The translations under genes were made by a program, and so were the position numbers. DNA of 64,000 nt from Limnospira platensis (GTDB lineage Bacteria; Cyanobacteriota; Cyanobacteriia; Cyanobacteriales; Microcoleaceae): NCBI RefSeq assembly GCF_046480435.1, contig NZ_PKGC01000002.1. One strand, given 5' to 3'. How positions within the stretch are numbered: position 1 is the stretch's first letter; each line of letters begins with the position of its first letter. The notes under the pieces were generated by a model. It saw only the letters and a list, made by a program, of their open reading frames with translations, did not search any database and was not told the origin of the DNA. Of this stretch, positions 52,741 to 63,500 are shown one piece after another.

Positions 52741-53784
52741 ATGGTAAGGGCTATTTGTTGTGGTTATTATGGGGAGGGGAATGGCGGTGATGAGGCGCTT
52801 TTGGCTTCGTTATTACAGATGCTACCCGATACGGTAGAAGCGATCGCTTTATCGGGAAACCCTAGCCAAACTGAGACCCAATACGGAGTTCAAACCGGCG
52901 ATCGCCGAAATGCCTTTCAGGTGTTGAAAGTTTTGCGGGCTGCTGATTGGTTTATCTGGGGGGGCGGCAGTTTAATCCAAGATGTCACCAGCACCATCAG
53001 CCCATTATATTATACGGGATTGATGGGATTAGCTCAACAGATGGGATTGACCACTATTGCTTGGTCTCAAGGTATTGGTCCCCTCCAGCGTCCGATTACC
53101 CGTGCTATGGCAAAAAGGGCTTTTTCTGGGTGTAATCTAGTTACTGTCCGTGATAGTGGTTCGGCTGCCCTATTGACAGATTGGCAAATTCCGTTTACCT
53201 TAGCTCCTGATCCAGTGTGGGCACTTGACCCCAAGCCTGTACCGGGGCTGTGGGATTTTCCAGCCCCGCGAGTGGCTGTCACCTGGCGATCGCATCCATT
53301 ATTGACCCCAAAACGGTTAGAGATTTTAACTAGGGCTTTGGTGTCTTTTCAGCAGGTGACGGATACCTATATTTTACTGGTTCCGTTTCAATTATCCCAA
53401 GATTTGGCGATCGCTGAGTTAGTCCATAGGGCTATTCCTCACCATAGCCAAATTCTGAAATTAACAGATCCTCAAATGTTGCGGGGATTATTTCAGGGGG
53501 TGGAAATGGCTATATCAATGCGACTACATAGTTTAATTATGGCAGCCTCCCAGGAATGTCGCTGTTTTGCTATTAGTTATGACCCTAAAGTGAGTCATTT
53601 AATGGCAGAATTAGACTTCCCCGGTTGGGAACTTTCCCAAATTCCCGATGATGCTAATATCATTAGTAAAGCCTGGATTGAACATTATGTTAATGGCGAT
53701 CGCCTTGACCGTGTTAAAATTCAATCTCTGAGCGATCGCGCCCAACTTCATGGGGAACTATTGCAATCATTAATTAATAGTTAG
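52741..53784 (+). CDS. csaB: Polysaccharide pyruvyl transferase CsaB
   Basis: 347 residues from ATG 52741 (TTG 52729 is an alternative). CsaB-type enzymes add pyruvate ketals to surface polysaccharide, the ligand for SLH-domain proteins. Family signs are the N-terminal GYYGEGNGGDEALLASLLQ, FIWGGGSLIQDVTS, IAWSQGIGPLQ and SMRLHSLIMAA near the C-terminus. Only 25 bp separate it from trmB, so the two are likely co-transcribed. Confidence 0.9.
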   Translation: MVRAICCGYYGEGNGGDEALLASLLQMLPDTVEAIALSGNPSQTETQYGVQTGDRRNAFQVLKVLRAADWFIWGGGSLIQDVTSTISPLYYTGLMGLAQQMGLTTIAWSQGIGPLQRPITRAMAKRAFSGCNLVTVRDSGSAALLTDWQIPFTLAPDPVWALDPKPVPGLWDFPAPRVAVTWRSHPLLTPKRLEILTRALVSFQQVTDTYILLVPFQLSQDLAIAELVHRAIPHHSQILKLTDPQMLRGLFQGVEMAISMRLHSLIMAASQECRCFAISYDPKVSHLMAELDFPGWELSQIPDDANIISKAWIEHYVNGDRLDRVKIQSLSDRAQLHGELLQSLINS

Positions 53785-53793
53785 CTACTCTTA

Positions 53794-53802
53794 ATTGGAG
53801 GT
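53794..53802 (+). promoter_or_regulatory. Ribosome site that fixes the TTG start of trmB
   Basis: TTGGAGGTG (53794-53802) ends 7 bases before TTG 53810. No ATG is available before the conserved part of TrmB, so the TTG is the start. Confidence 0.65.
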
Positions 53803-53809
53803 GTAAACA

Positions 53810-54442
53810 TTGGGAAGAGTTCGGGTTCGTCAGCACGTTAACCCTTTAGCGCGGAAATTTCAATTCTCTGTTAAAAACCCAAATTGGTCAGAGATATATA
53901 GTGATATTAACAAACCTCTCCATATTGATATTGGATGCGGAAGGGGTAGATTTTTATGGAAACTTGCTCAAATCCAAGAATATCATAATTTTTTAGGGTT
54001 AGAAATACGTCAGACTTTAGTGGAAGAAGCCAACCATTGGCGCGACCAAAAACAGCTAACTAATCTACACTATATTTTCGGTAATGCTAACTATTCCCTA
54101 TCCTCAATGTTAGCATCTTTGCCCCCACAAACTATCAAAACAGTTAGTATTTTATTTCCTGACCCTTGGTTTAAAAGCAAGCATCAACGGCGGCGAGTAG
54201 TACAACCGCAACTGGTGGAAGATTTAGCCAAGTTTATGGTGTCCGGTGGTTGGGTATTGTTAGCCTCGGACGTGGAAACTGTGGCGATCGAAATGCGCGA
54301 TCGCTTTAGGGAAAATCCCCGCTTTCATCTCCTCTCAGAACATTGGTTAACAGACAACCCCCTACCCGTCGCTTCCGAACGCGAAATCGCTACCCTTAAC
54401 CGTGGCGAACCCGTTTATAGGACTCAATTTAAGGCGAATTAA
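53810..54442 (+). CDS. trmB: tRNA (guanine-N7-)-methyltransferase
   Basis: 210 residues starting with TTG. TrmB forms m7G46 in tRNA with SAM. The SAM motif is HIDIGCGRGRFLWKLAQ, followed by FLGLEIRQTLVEEA; TVSILFPDPWFKSKHQRRRV is the family signature with the catalytic Asp and the tRNA-binding Lys/Arg, and a final TxxE-type end is seen in EPVYRTQF. It ends 6 bp before the convergent glycosyltransferase gene. Confidence 0.94.
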   Translation: MGRVRVRQHVNPLARKFQFSVKNPNWSEIYSDINKPLHIDIGCGRGRFLWKLAQIQEYHNFLGLEIRQTLVEEANHWRDQKQLTNLHYIFGNANYSLSSMLASLPPQTIKTVSILFPDPWFKSKHQRRRVVQPQLVEDLAKFMVSGGWVLLASDVETVAIEMRDRFRENPRFHLLSEHWLTDNPLPVASEREIATLNRGEPVYRTQFKAN

Positions 54443-54448
54443 TCACTC

Positions 54449-55441
54449 TTAATTCACCCCAGACATAGCTTGGGGGTCTTGGCGTGTGTAAATCTGTCCA
54501 TCATTCCACAGTCCTTGTATCTGAGTCCAAATCGCACTAAAAAATCCCCAGAAATAGAAAATCCCCCGCACCATAATTTTAGTAAACCCACCACTTTTGT
54601 TACAAGGAGGATGTCCGAGAACATGACAATCAAATAGACGGATATATAAATGTAGGGATTGTTTCCAGGTTAAATGCTTAAATGCCATCAAAAAATGATT
54701 ATGATAATGGGTAATTTGGTACTCTAAAGACCGGGTACTAATATCATGACAGCCTCCGGTGGGTTCCCCAATATGCACTAAAACTGCTTCTGGATCATAC
54801 CAAATCTGATAATCAGTTTTTCGGATATCCAAGAAAAAATCCGACTCCTCACGCACCGCGCTACCCCTAAATCGTTCATCAAACCAAATTCCATGGTCAG
54901 TAAAAAGCGATCGCCTAAAAGACATATTACACCCCCGACCACTAATAATCTTTTGAGGTTTCATAGTATTAACCACATCCAAATAATACCAAGCAATACC
55001 CGGATCACTCGCCTCTGGTGGTAGATAATCAAAAGTCGGTTGTGTGTGGGTTCCCTGTAAATGTTCTGGGGTTAATACCCGACCCGCTACCGCGCCAATT
55101 TCAGGATGATCAAGATAGTTGCGAACATGGTACATGACGAAATTAGGCTCAAGTGTAACATCATCATCAATAAAGATGACAATCTCTCCCGTAGCGCGTC
55201 GCACCCCATAATTTCTCGCTCCCGGTAAACTAGCCCATTCCAGTTGACACCAGGAAATTTTCCCAGATTGTGACAACTTTTCTAAATACTCTTGAGTTTC
55301 CGGTTCATGGTTTTTCGTTTGGTCAACTACCAAGATTTCCAAATCTGGGTAATCATTATTCATCACATCCAATAAACTATTCCGCAACAATTCTTCACGT
55401 CCATAGGTAGGAATAATTACAGAGACTTTAGGAAGATTCAT
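54449..55441 (-). CDS. Family 2 glycosyltransferase
   Basis: 330 residues from ATG 55441 (a TTG six codons upstream is also open). GT-A domain: KVSVIIPTYGREELLRNSLL, ILVVDQT, NYGVRRATGEIVIFIDDDVT (metal DDD), and late RGCNMSFRRSLF with EESDFFLDIRK, the base region of GT2 enzymes. It belongs to a three-gene glycosyltransferase run on the minus strand (31 bp from the next). Sugar and acceptor unknown; probably surface polysaccharide. Confidence 0.87.
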   Translation of the reverse strand: MNLPKVSVIIPTYGREELLRNSLLDVMNNDYPDLEILVVDQTKNHEPETQEYLEKLSQSGKISWCQLEWASLPGARNYGVRRATGEIVIFIDDDVTLEPNFVMYHVRNYLDHPEIGAVAGRVLTPEHLQGTHTQPTFDYLPPEASDPGIAWYYLDVVNTMKPQKIISGRGCNMSFRRSLFTDHGIWFDERFRGSAVREESDFFLDIRKTDYQIWYDPEAVLVHIGEPTGGCHDISTRSLEYQITHYHNHFLMAFKHLTWKQSLHLYIRLFDCHVLGHPPCNKSGGFTKIMVRGIFYFWGFFSAIWTQIQGLWNDGQIYTRQDPQAMSGVN

Positions 55442-55472
55442 AGTTTTGATAATATCCAATAGTTACTGATTT

Positions 55473-56657
55473 TTAGGGCTGACAAATCGAATTGTAAGCC
55501 TCCACAAACTGAGGACCAATCACATTCCAACTATAGCGCTCTCGAGATAAGTTTTGTCCATTATTACCCATTTCTCGCCTGATATCCGGTGCATTAATTA
55601 ACCGCTTTAAAGCACTTTCCCACTGGTCTAGGGTTCCCGGTACAACCAAACCAGCATTTTCCTCAATCACATCTACCGCGATCTCAACTTCCGGGGTAAT
55701 AACTACAGGTAATCCAGCCGCCATAGCTTCAGCCACCGCAATACCAAAGTTTTCCCCCAAAGATGGTAATGCTAAGAAATCACAGCCATAGAGTAAAAGT
55801 TGTTTATCCTCACCACTAACAAAACCTGTAAATGTCACATTTTCCCCTAATCCTAGGCTGCTGATTATTCCCTCAATATATTGACAATAAGCAGGTTCCC
55901 CACTCCCTCCAATCACCAAATGAAACTTATCTTCACCCTGGAGATTAGCCAAAACTTTAATTAAAAAATCAAGTTGTTTTTTGGGGTGAATCCTTGACAG
56001 AAACAAAATAATCGGGGTTTCCATATCCACCGAAATATTATATTTTGCTCGCAGAGCCATTTTAGCGTTAGGATAAACCGTCGGGAAATGGATGCCTAAA
56101 GGTATATTAACCGTGGGTGCATCTATACCAAAATCACCCACATATTTTTGTTCTAGCTTAGTGGTACAATGAATCAGAGACGCTTTTTTTAAGTTGGCAT
56201 TTTCCAACAGGAAATTATAGATATTTTTTTTCAGCCGCTTTTGATTAATCACCCAGGGGGAAAAATGACCGTGAGGACTAATCACATAGGGGATTGATTT
56301 CTGTCGCGCCTTCCTCGCCCCAAATGTACAAACATAGGAGAATAGGGAGTGAATATGCACTAAATCATAACCCTTAATATAGGTATTTAGCCACTGCATA
56401 AGTTGCCGAGAAATCGCATATTCAGACAAGGCTGGAACGGAGGGAGACCATCTCGGGAAAAATAAAACTGGTACATCCTGATAATCTATAAACTCACCAC
56501 AGGGAACCTCTAACACTCCCGGACCGCTATCATTAGTGGTGAGAATTTCCGCCTCTACCTGACAATTTCTTAGCGCCTGAACAATCTCGCTCACAGCAAC
56601 GCTAGTCCCGCCTCTAATGGGACTCACTGAAGGAATAATATGTAAAACTTTTGCCAT
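55473..56657 (-). CDS. Family 4 glycosyltransferase (GT-B fold)
   Basis: 394 residues. GT-B start HIIPSVSPIRGGTSVAVSEI with the glycine loop for the donor, then SPHGHFSPWV, and C-terminal IILFLSRIHPKKQLDFLIKV and the donor-site E-x7-E in PSLGENFGIAVAEAMAAGLP. Likely transfers a sugar in exopolysaccharide or O-antigen synthesis. Middle gene of a three-glycosyltransferase group. Confidence 0.9.
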   Translation of the reverse strand: MAKVLHIIPSVSPIRGGTSVAVSEIVQALRNCQVEAEILTTNDSGPGVLEVPCGEFIDYQDVPVLFFPRWSPSVPALSEYAISRQLMQWLNTYIKGYDLVHIHSLFSYVCTFGARKARQKSIPYVISPHGHFSPWVINQKRLKKNIYNFLLENANLKKASLIHCTTKLEQKYVGDFGIDAPTVNIPLGIHFPTVYPNAKMALRAKYNISVDMETPIILFLSRIHPKKQLDFLIKVLANLQGEDKFHLVIGGSGEPAYCQYIEGIISSLGLGENVTFTGFVSGEDKQLLLYGCDFLALPSLGENFGIAVAEAMAAGLPVVITPEVEIAVDVIEENAGLVVPGTLDQWESALKRLINAPDIRREMGNNGQNLSRERYSWNVIGPQFVEAYNSICQP

Positions 56658-56696
56658 AATTTTATAGGTGATTTCGTGAATTTTTCCACATTAGTT

Positions 56697-57830
56697 TTAC
56701 CCAAGTTTTCCGGAAGCGGCGATCGCTTGTTCATACAAAGCTATATATTCATTAATCATTTTCTCCGTAGTAAATCTTTTGGCATTATCAAATAATGGTT
56801 GGGGGTCTGTCTTAATGATGTTCAGGGAATCCAGAATTTTGGTGGCTGATTCTTCGGGGTTCTTGGGGTCAATATAAATCGCTACATCTCCCCCCACTTC
56901 CGTCATAGGAGGTATATGGGATGTAAACACCGGACAGCCACAGGCTTGGGCTTCAATAATCGGCCAGCCAAACCCTTCTTGAAGGGATGGAAATAGTAAA
57001 GCGATCGCCGCCGAGTATAAAGCGCGTAGGTCTTCATTATCGATGTTAACACAGGGAATAACTAATGGTTCTAATTCATAGTTTGTGATCAGTTGTTGTA
57101 ATTCTTCAGTAAAGGGGGCTCCCGCCATCACTAAATAAATATCGCCCTTGACCAGTTTTTGTTGAAGATGGGCAAAGATTTTGACAACTCCTAACCGATT
57201 TTTATACCATTGATTACCACCTACATGGAGAATAAAAGAACTATTTTCGGGAACTTTTAATTTTGCCAGCCTGGGTTTATATTCAGTTTCTGACATGGGG
57301 CGATAAGGGTAATTTAACCCCATATAAATAGTAGTTGCCGCCTGGGGTTCTAGTTCGCTAATCCTCAGTAAATCCTCTCTGGTCTTTTCCGAAATACAGG
57401 CTACTCGTTGAGCTTTATTTAACCCTTTCAGAATGATTTGTTGAAGTTGCCGACCTGTCCACCGGGTGGGATTTTCGGGGATTTCTCCTAAAGCTGAACG
57501 GACGGCTAGTAAATCATTACAGGTAACAATGTGGGGGATTTTTTGTAAGTAGCGGGTATAAAATCCATTGGAATGGTCGCAAATATGAGCAACATCAGCC
57601 CAGGCTAAGTGTTCTTTTAATGTAGGGGGAAACATGATAAACTTATCGATATATCCTAACCATTTTCCTACACCACTACCGCCGGGTTTAAGCTGTCCTA
57701 ACTTGGCTTCGGGACGCAGTAAGCGCACGTCATGACCTGCTTTTTTTAACTCGCTCTCCATGACAGCCGAAAAGCGCTGCATACTTTGTTGAGCATCTGG
57801 TAGGTAGTTCCCAATCAACAGTATTTTCAT
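56697..57830 (-). CDS. Family 4 glycosyltransferase (GT-B fold)
   Basis: 377 residues. ILLIGNYLPDAQQSMQRFSA is the GT-B opening, and the donor-site motif is FPSLQEGFGWPIIEAQACGC (E-x7-E). IADYS-like HICDHSNGFY and VTCNDLLAVRSALG complete the N-terminal acceptor domain. First gene of the three-glycosyltransferase run (39 bp before the next), read leftward from near the tRNA genes. Confidence 0.9.
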   Translation of the reverse strand: MKILLIGNYLPDAQQSMQRFSAVMESELKKAGHDVRLLRPEAKLGQLKPGGSGVGKWLGYIDKFIMFPPTLKEHLAWADVAHICDHSNGFYTRYLQKIPHIVTCNDLLAVRSALGEIPENPTRWTGRQLQQIILKGLNKAQRVACISEKTREDLLRISELEPQAATTIYMGLNYPYRPMSETEYKPRLAKLKVPENSSFILHVGGNQWYKNRLGVVKIFAHLQQKLVKGDIYLVMAGAPFTEELQQLITNYELEPLVIPCVNIDNEDLRALYSAAIALLFPSLQEGFGWPIIEAQACGCPVFTSHIPPMTEVGGDVAIYIDPKNPEESATKILDSLNIIKTDPQPLFDNAKRFTTEKMINEYIALYEQAIAASGKLG

Positions 57831-57967
57831 TAACTATAATTATAACCCAGGATACTTGTATACTTCTCAATACCAATTCTGTAGATTCACCCGTGACCAG
57901 TGTATCATACTTTGATATGGCATAGACAAGGTATGGCTTGCGTCCACGGAAATATTAAGCAATAATA

Positions 57968-58039
57968 AGCCCTTGACGAGGATTGAACTCGTGACCTCAC
58001 CCTTACCAAGGGTGTGCTCTACCACTGAGCTACAAGGGC
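57968..58039 (-). tRNA. tRNA-Thr (GGT)
   Basis: 72 bases fold as a cloverleaf. Acceptor arms GCCCTTG / CAAGGGC, D-arm GCTCAGTGGTAGAGC, anticodon stem CACCC/GGGTG with loop TTGGTAA (anticodon GGT), and T-arm with GTTCAATCC. No encoded CCA. Located 3 bases downstream of tRNA-Tyr. Confidence 0.95.
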
Positions 58040-58042
58040 AAG

Positions 58043-58124
58043 TGGGCCGGGCTGGATTTGAACCAGCGTAGGCGTAGCCAGCGGATTTACAGTCCGCCCC
58101 CATTAACCACTCGGGCACCGACCC
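58043..58124 (-). tRNA. tRNA-Tyr (GTA)
   Basis: 82 bases with the long variable arm of a class II tRNA. Acceptor arms GGGTCGG / CCGGCCC (one G-T pair), anticodon stem GCGGA/TCCGC with loop CTGTAAA (anticodon GTA), T-arm GTTCAAATC. Upstream member of the Tyr-Thr pair, probably one transcript. Confidence 0.95.
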
Positions 58125-58286
58125 ATTTATTCAACAATTTATAATGGTATCACAAATCTCAAAAAAAGCTAGTGTTTGGGAAAACTTTTTTTTGTAAATC
58201 CCAAAATCCTTATCTAGCAAGGGTTTGAGCGAAGACCAAATAAGCGATCGCTTTCCTGAAACCCGAATTAATGGCCAAATAACTGG

Positions 58287-59426
58287 TCAATGTCTAATCC
58301 AGGGCAAGCCAGAGGACCCAGACCGGGAGGGGGAAGAATTCATAGGTTTATTGCGGGCCATCCGACTGGGAAAATCACTTTCGTCGTAAATTTCGCCCAC
58401 CAACTCCTCTAAAATGTCCTCCAAAGTGACCAACCCCACTGTCCCCCCATATTCATCGACAACGATCGCCATGTGTAAGCGCTGTTGTAACATCTCTGTA
58501 AGCAAGCTACCCACCCGTTTAGTCTCCGGTACATAAACCGGGGGAATCATAGCTTCTGTGACCGATGGCGACGGGCTATCAACACTAATTGAGCGCATCA
58601 GTTGTAGCGCCCGCTTCAAATGCACAATCCCGACAATTTCATCTTTCGATTCTCCCTGGACGGGAATACGAGAATAACCCGTTTCCAAACACAAATCTAT
58701 CACCTGTTGGACAGTCGCCTGATGGGAAATAGTCCGCATATCAATACGGGGTTTCACCACCTCCCGCGCCATGAGATAATCCATGACGAGGGTTTTATTT
58801 AACAGTTGATGTTTTTGCCAGTCCAGTTGACCGCGACCCCCTAAAATCTCAATCATTAACCGTAGTTCCTGCACCGACAAACCGGGTTGTACAGCGCCCC
58901 GGTTGATTAACCGGATAATACTTTGGGCAATGGTTTCAAATAGATAAATAACCGGAGACAGGAGAATAGACAGTAGGTAAATCGGACGAATAACGGCCTT
59001 AAAAATAGGTAGAACATTGCTAATAGCTAAAGATTTGGGGGTAATTTCCCCAAATACCAACAGCAAAAAGGTGACCACAGCGGTAGCAATTCCTAGCCCG
59101 GCATTACCCAACCAGATAGCAAATAAATTACTGGTGATAATTGCCGAGAAGTTATTAACTAAATTATTACCCACCAAAAGAGTCGTAATAAATCGCGCCC
59201 GTTTCTCCAAAACCAGGGTAAACATCCGATTAGGATCACCTTGCTCTCGAATTAGCGCCCGCAACTTGAGATTATCTAAGGCTGTGATCGCTGTTTCTGA
59301 ACCTGCAAAAAATGCCGATAATACCAACATGAACAGCAAAATTAGCAAATCTATCCAGACACTTCCTAACAAAGGTACGGTTACAGCCGTAGTCGCCAGG
59401 TATTCCGGGAGGGATATTCCAATCAC
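58287..59426 (-). CDS. CNNM-domain / CBS-pair membrane protein (HlyC/CorC family)
   Basis: 379 residues. A CNNM transmembrane domain (about 25-190: FAGSETAITALDNLKLRALI, LVGNNLVNNFSAII, FGEITPKSLAIS) is followed by a CBS pair (about 215-350, ending MAIVVDEYGGTVGLVTLEDI). The C-terminal CorC/HlyC domain found in many relatives is missing; the protein ends soon after the CBS pair with a Ser-rich tail. Family members are Mg2+/Co2+ transporters or efflux regulators. Confidence 0.9.
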   Translation of the reverse strand: MIGISLPEYLATTAVTVPLLGSVWIDLLILLFMLVLSAFFAGSETAITALDNLKLRALIREQGDPNRMFTLVLEKRARFITTLLVGNNLVNNFSAIITSNLFAIWLGNAGLGIATAVVTFLLLVFGEITPKSLAISNVLPIFKAVIRPIYLLSILLSPVIYLFETIAQSIIRLINRGAVQPGLSVQELRLMIEILGGRGQLDWQKHQLLNKTLVMDYLMAREVVKPRIDMRTISHQATVQQVIDLCLETGYSRIPVQGESKDEIVGIVHLKRALQLMRSISVDSPSPSVTEAMIPPVYVPETKRVGSLLTEMLQQRLHMAIVVDEYGGTVGLVTLEDILEELVGEIYDESDFPSRMARNKPMNSSPSRSGSSGLPWIRH

Positions 59427-59547
59427 AGAGGGATACCAAATTCTAAAACTATGATTTTGAAGTTGAGTGACATCGATTCAGTATAGAATCAATCCTTCAC
59501 TGCTGAATTAAGCGAGTTTAACATAGTTGTTATCGGTTTTTCGGTTA

Positions 59548-60291
59548 CTACCAGGGTAAATTTGTCCCATCCCAGGATAGAAACTGACCACTATCACTGA
59601 TTTCTAGGCGGTTAATCACGTCTAAGAGTTGTTGTACAGTTCGATTAACTGAAAATAGCTTTTCGGGTGTAACATTTTTTTGAAAGGGTTGGGAAAGCTC
59701 TGTGTCTGTGGTCCCTGGGTGTAGCATGACGACAATGGTTTGGGGACTTTTGCGGGAATATTCGATCGCGACTGTTCGCATTAACATATTTAATGCGGCC
59801 TTGGAGGCGCGATAACCATACCATCCACCTAAATGATTATCGCCAATACTGCCTAATTTAGCGGAAATTGTGGCGAAAACATGGCGGCGCGGGCTACTAA
59901 AAAAGGGTAACAGATGTTTAGCTAACAATACTGCGCCAATACTATTAACCTGGAAATACTCGATGAGGCGATCGCTATTAATTTGTCGCAAACTCTTCTC
60001 GGGTTGGAACCCGACACCATGCAATATGCCGACACAATTAACGACCAGGTCTAATTCTCTGGTTTGATGGCTAATAGTTTCCAAAGCGGCGACTAGATCA
60101 GATTCTTGGGTAATATCCATAGACAGACAGACCAGACGCTGGGGATACCGACTGGCCAAGTTTAACAAGTGTTGGGCGGACTCCCAACGCCGATAAGTCC
60201 CATAAACCCTGTCAATTGCTGGGTCTTGTAATAGCATCTCGACAAACCCATAGCCAATACCACCATTAGCACCAACAATCAAAATATGCAA
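59548..60291 (-). CDS. Short-chain dehydrogenase/reductase (SDR)
   Basis: 247 residues. The cofactor motif is ILIVGANGGIGYGFVEML (GxxGxG), the catalytic Ser lies in FATISAKLGSIGD and Tyr-x3-Lys in YGYRASKAALNMLM, so the active site is complete. LVVNCVGILHG (NNAG-like) is modified. It resembles the C-factor/CsgA-type SDRs. The substrate is unknown. Confidence 0.9.
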   Translation of the reverse strand: MHILIVGANGGIGYGFVEMLLQDPAIDRVYGTYRRWESAQHLLNLASRYPQRLVCLSMDITQESDLVAALETISHQTRELDLVVNCVGILHGVGFQPEKSLRQINSDRLIEYFQVNSIGAVLLAKHLLPFFSSPRRHVFATISAKLGSIGDNHLGGWYGYRASKAALNMLMRTVAIEYSRKSPQTIVVMLHPGTTDTELSQPFQKNVTPEKLFSVNRTVQQLLDVINRLEISDSGQFLSWDGTNLPW

Positions 60292-60530
60292 TCAATTAAG
60301 TCCTTATAGCGATCGACAAATCTGTTTTCTCTATAAATGCCCCTGGGGTATCTATAACCAAAATGGTAGCAGCGATCGGACTCAGACAAGGGATATAGTC
60401 TGGGTCTCTGGTTTGTGACTCTGGGTAGGGGTGTACAACATTTTTCGGTTGGGGAACTTTTCAGGTGCGCGGATCTACATTAGAATCTAGTGTGTCAAAA
60501 CCTGTTCCCTGTCTCTTATACCCATTTGAT

Positions 60531-63500
60531 ATGTCAGCAAGCGATTTTAGCCGAGGTAATGAGTTTCTCCGTAATGGCCAACTGGAGGAGGCGATCGCTG
60601 CTTATCAAAAAGCGATCGGTCAAAACCCGGACTTTTACTTGGCTTACCAAAATTTGGGGGAGGCGCTGGAGAAGTTAGGGCGTTTTGATGAGGCAGTTCA
60701 AGCCTATCAAAAGGCGGTGGAATTGAAGCCAGAGGCGGCGTGGTCTTATTTGAGTTTGAGCCGAGTTTTGCGGCAGGTGGGACGGTTTGAGGAAGCCAAA
60801 AAGGCAGGCGATCGGGCTATGGAAATTGAGCCTAAGTTAGCAGCATCTTCCCCGGTAGTTAATCAGCCTCAAGTCACAATTAATCCAGTTCAGCCACCAG
60901 TATCCTTACAGCCAGCTACCAAAGTTCCGCCTACTGTTAAAAGCCCAGCCAAAACCGTCCCAGCAGATCAACAGCAGCAAATACAACCTTATAAAATCAT
61001 ATTATTCACACCTTATTATAAGGCAAAACAGCCCGAAAGACAACAGGAACTAATTTATTGCCTGCAAAAAAATATAGAATGTGTGGAAATCGCCAAAATT
61101 GTCTTACTGATTGATGATGGTCATCAGCCAGAATTAACCAGTCCTAAAATTGAAATCCTCAATCTAGCATCAAGGCCAACTTATCTCAACTGGGTAGAAT
61201 TAACTCAGGAAAAATATCCTGAACAAATTTCAGTTCTCGCCAACACTGATATCTACTTTGATCAATCTGTTTTAAGGCTGAGAGAAATATTTTCAGCTAA
61301 CCCCAAAGCCTTTGTAACCATCAGCCGTTATGAACAAGAAGGTTCGGCACAAACATTACATAAAAACCCCCATTGGTCTCAAGATGTTTGGGCTATTTTC
61401 GGCAAGAATAAATTATTAACACCAGCTCTGAAAAACACCTTAAAAATACCTTTAGGAGTACCTCGCTGTGATAACAAAATAGCTTATTTATTCTCAATTT
61501 ATGGGGCAAAAGTATATAACCCTTGCCTTGATATTAAAACCTTCCATGTTCAGGAAACTGACTCAAGAAACTATGATAAAAAAAAGGATACATCAGTCTT
61601 AGGTACAGTCGCTTATGTACATCCTAGCCCTAGTATTTTAAAGTATTCTAAGTTAGATTTTGAATTATGGGCAGTTGATTTCTCTCAAATCAAACAAGTC
61701 CAACTCAACAAGTCCTTGGAGACATGGGCAAAAGAAACCAAACGCTCTGGGAGTCAGGCAGCTAGTTCATCTCCTAAGACTCATCAAACCTATCATCCTC
61801 AAGTTGACTGCTTACTGTTTCCAGTTATTAAAAAAGAATTAGAAGACCTGATTAGTTATTTTGATAACATCCTCTTACCCACCCAAGAGCCAAAATCTTT
61901 AACATTTGTCATTTCAATTGACCAAACTTGGAATGATAAAGATATCAAGATAGTCCAAGAAGCCATCAATAACTCCCCCGCCCAAGCCTGTATCAAGGAA
62001 GTTAAGTTTATCGCTTGTGAACTCCAAGACTTTGAATCAATCTATATCCGGGATATCCCTACAGATATTTATACCATGGTTTTACCCGCTTATGGACTGA
62101 AAACAGGACCCAATCTCCAATTTTTTAGGAGTATGCAGAAACTCCTGGACTCAGACACAAAATACACCGGTGTTTTGTTGCAGGAAGTTGATACAATCCC
62201 CTTAAAAAATATGTGGGTTGATTTGATAAATAAAGATATTTATAATCTCAAAAATGCGCTGGTAATTGGTTCCAAATATTCAGGAGTTTCACCACTCAAA
62301 CCAGAACAAGTTAATCATCTGAATGGTAATGCAGTATATGGTTTAGCTAATCCTTTATTTAGGCGTTTTTTAGAGCTATGGGAACGTCTAGTCATTCAAG
62401 TGGCTAAGAAAGCACCTTGGAAAGCTTATGATACAGCCACAGAATGGGTTATTCAATATCTCAAAGATGACTCTTGCTGGGTACTCGACAAGAAGAAGCG
62501 TCAAAATTCTCCATATTTTAAATCTCAGGAACTCCAGGAATATCTGAATATATATCGTCAACAAACATATCAACTAAATAGGGTAATTAATAAGGCGGGT
62601 CCGACTGAGTTAATGCCCGAAACAGTATTTGATCCGGCTGCCATTACTGAGGATCTTAAATCTGCCTCTGTGCTGCACCTCAGACCGGCTCTTCCTTTTC
62701 GAGATATCTGTCGCTATATTAGCAATGAACAGAAGTTTCTTGAGTCCAATGTGATTGGATATGATGGCTCATGGCAGTATCCCGCCATCACAGAAAAACA
62801 CGCCTATAAAATGGCACAAAAATATCTGCATGGTTATGAGCGATCGATTGTATATTTTGGTTTTCCTTGGGCTACCTTAATTGATCAATTCTTGCATAAA
62901 CCAGAAATGACCAAACATCTTTTATTGGTCTTGGAAAGATATAAACCCTATCTCCAACAATTCAGTAAAGTTGTGACAGTATGTCAGCATATAAAAATGC
63001 TTGACTATCAATACTTATTTGAGGAAGTTGGTATTACTGATATCTTTTGGTCTCATGCAATCAAAGGTCAGCCTCATCTCACCAAGTTCCCAGAAATCAA
63101 AATTCACCCATTCCCCCTATTCCCGGCTCAGGCTTGTGATCTATCTCCTCAAAAATTAAGAGGTGTATTTAGAAAATTATTATTTTGTTTTGTTGGCTCC
63201 AAGTCTCCGAGTTATTACTTAACAGATTCTAGGAATCAGATTATTAAGCATTTGAGTAATGATAAAAGGGGAGTAATTCGCTCCCGTGATGTCTGGCATT
63301 ATCGAGACATCGTGTATGAATACCAAATCAAAAAAACAGTTACTTATGAGAAAAATTTAATTGATAAATCCCACACCTTTGAGTTTAAAGAACTTCTGAA
63401 GCAATCGGTTTTTTCTCTATGCCCATCTGGGTCTGGCCCTAACTCGATTCGGTTGTGGGAAAGTATTGGCTATGGTTCAATTCCCGTTGTCCTATCCGAC

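Noticed and set aside
57867..58118. 83-codon frame on the minus strand
   Set aside because: It runs through tRNA-Thr and nearly all of tRNA-Tyr; both RNAs fold completely.
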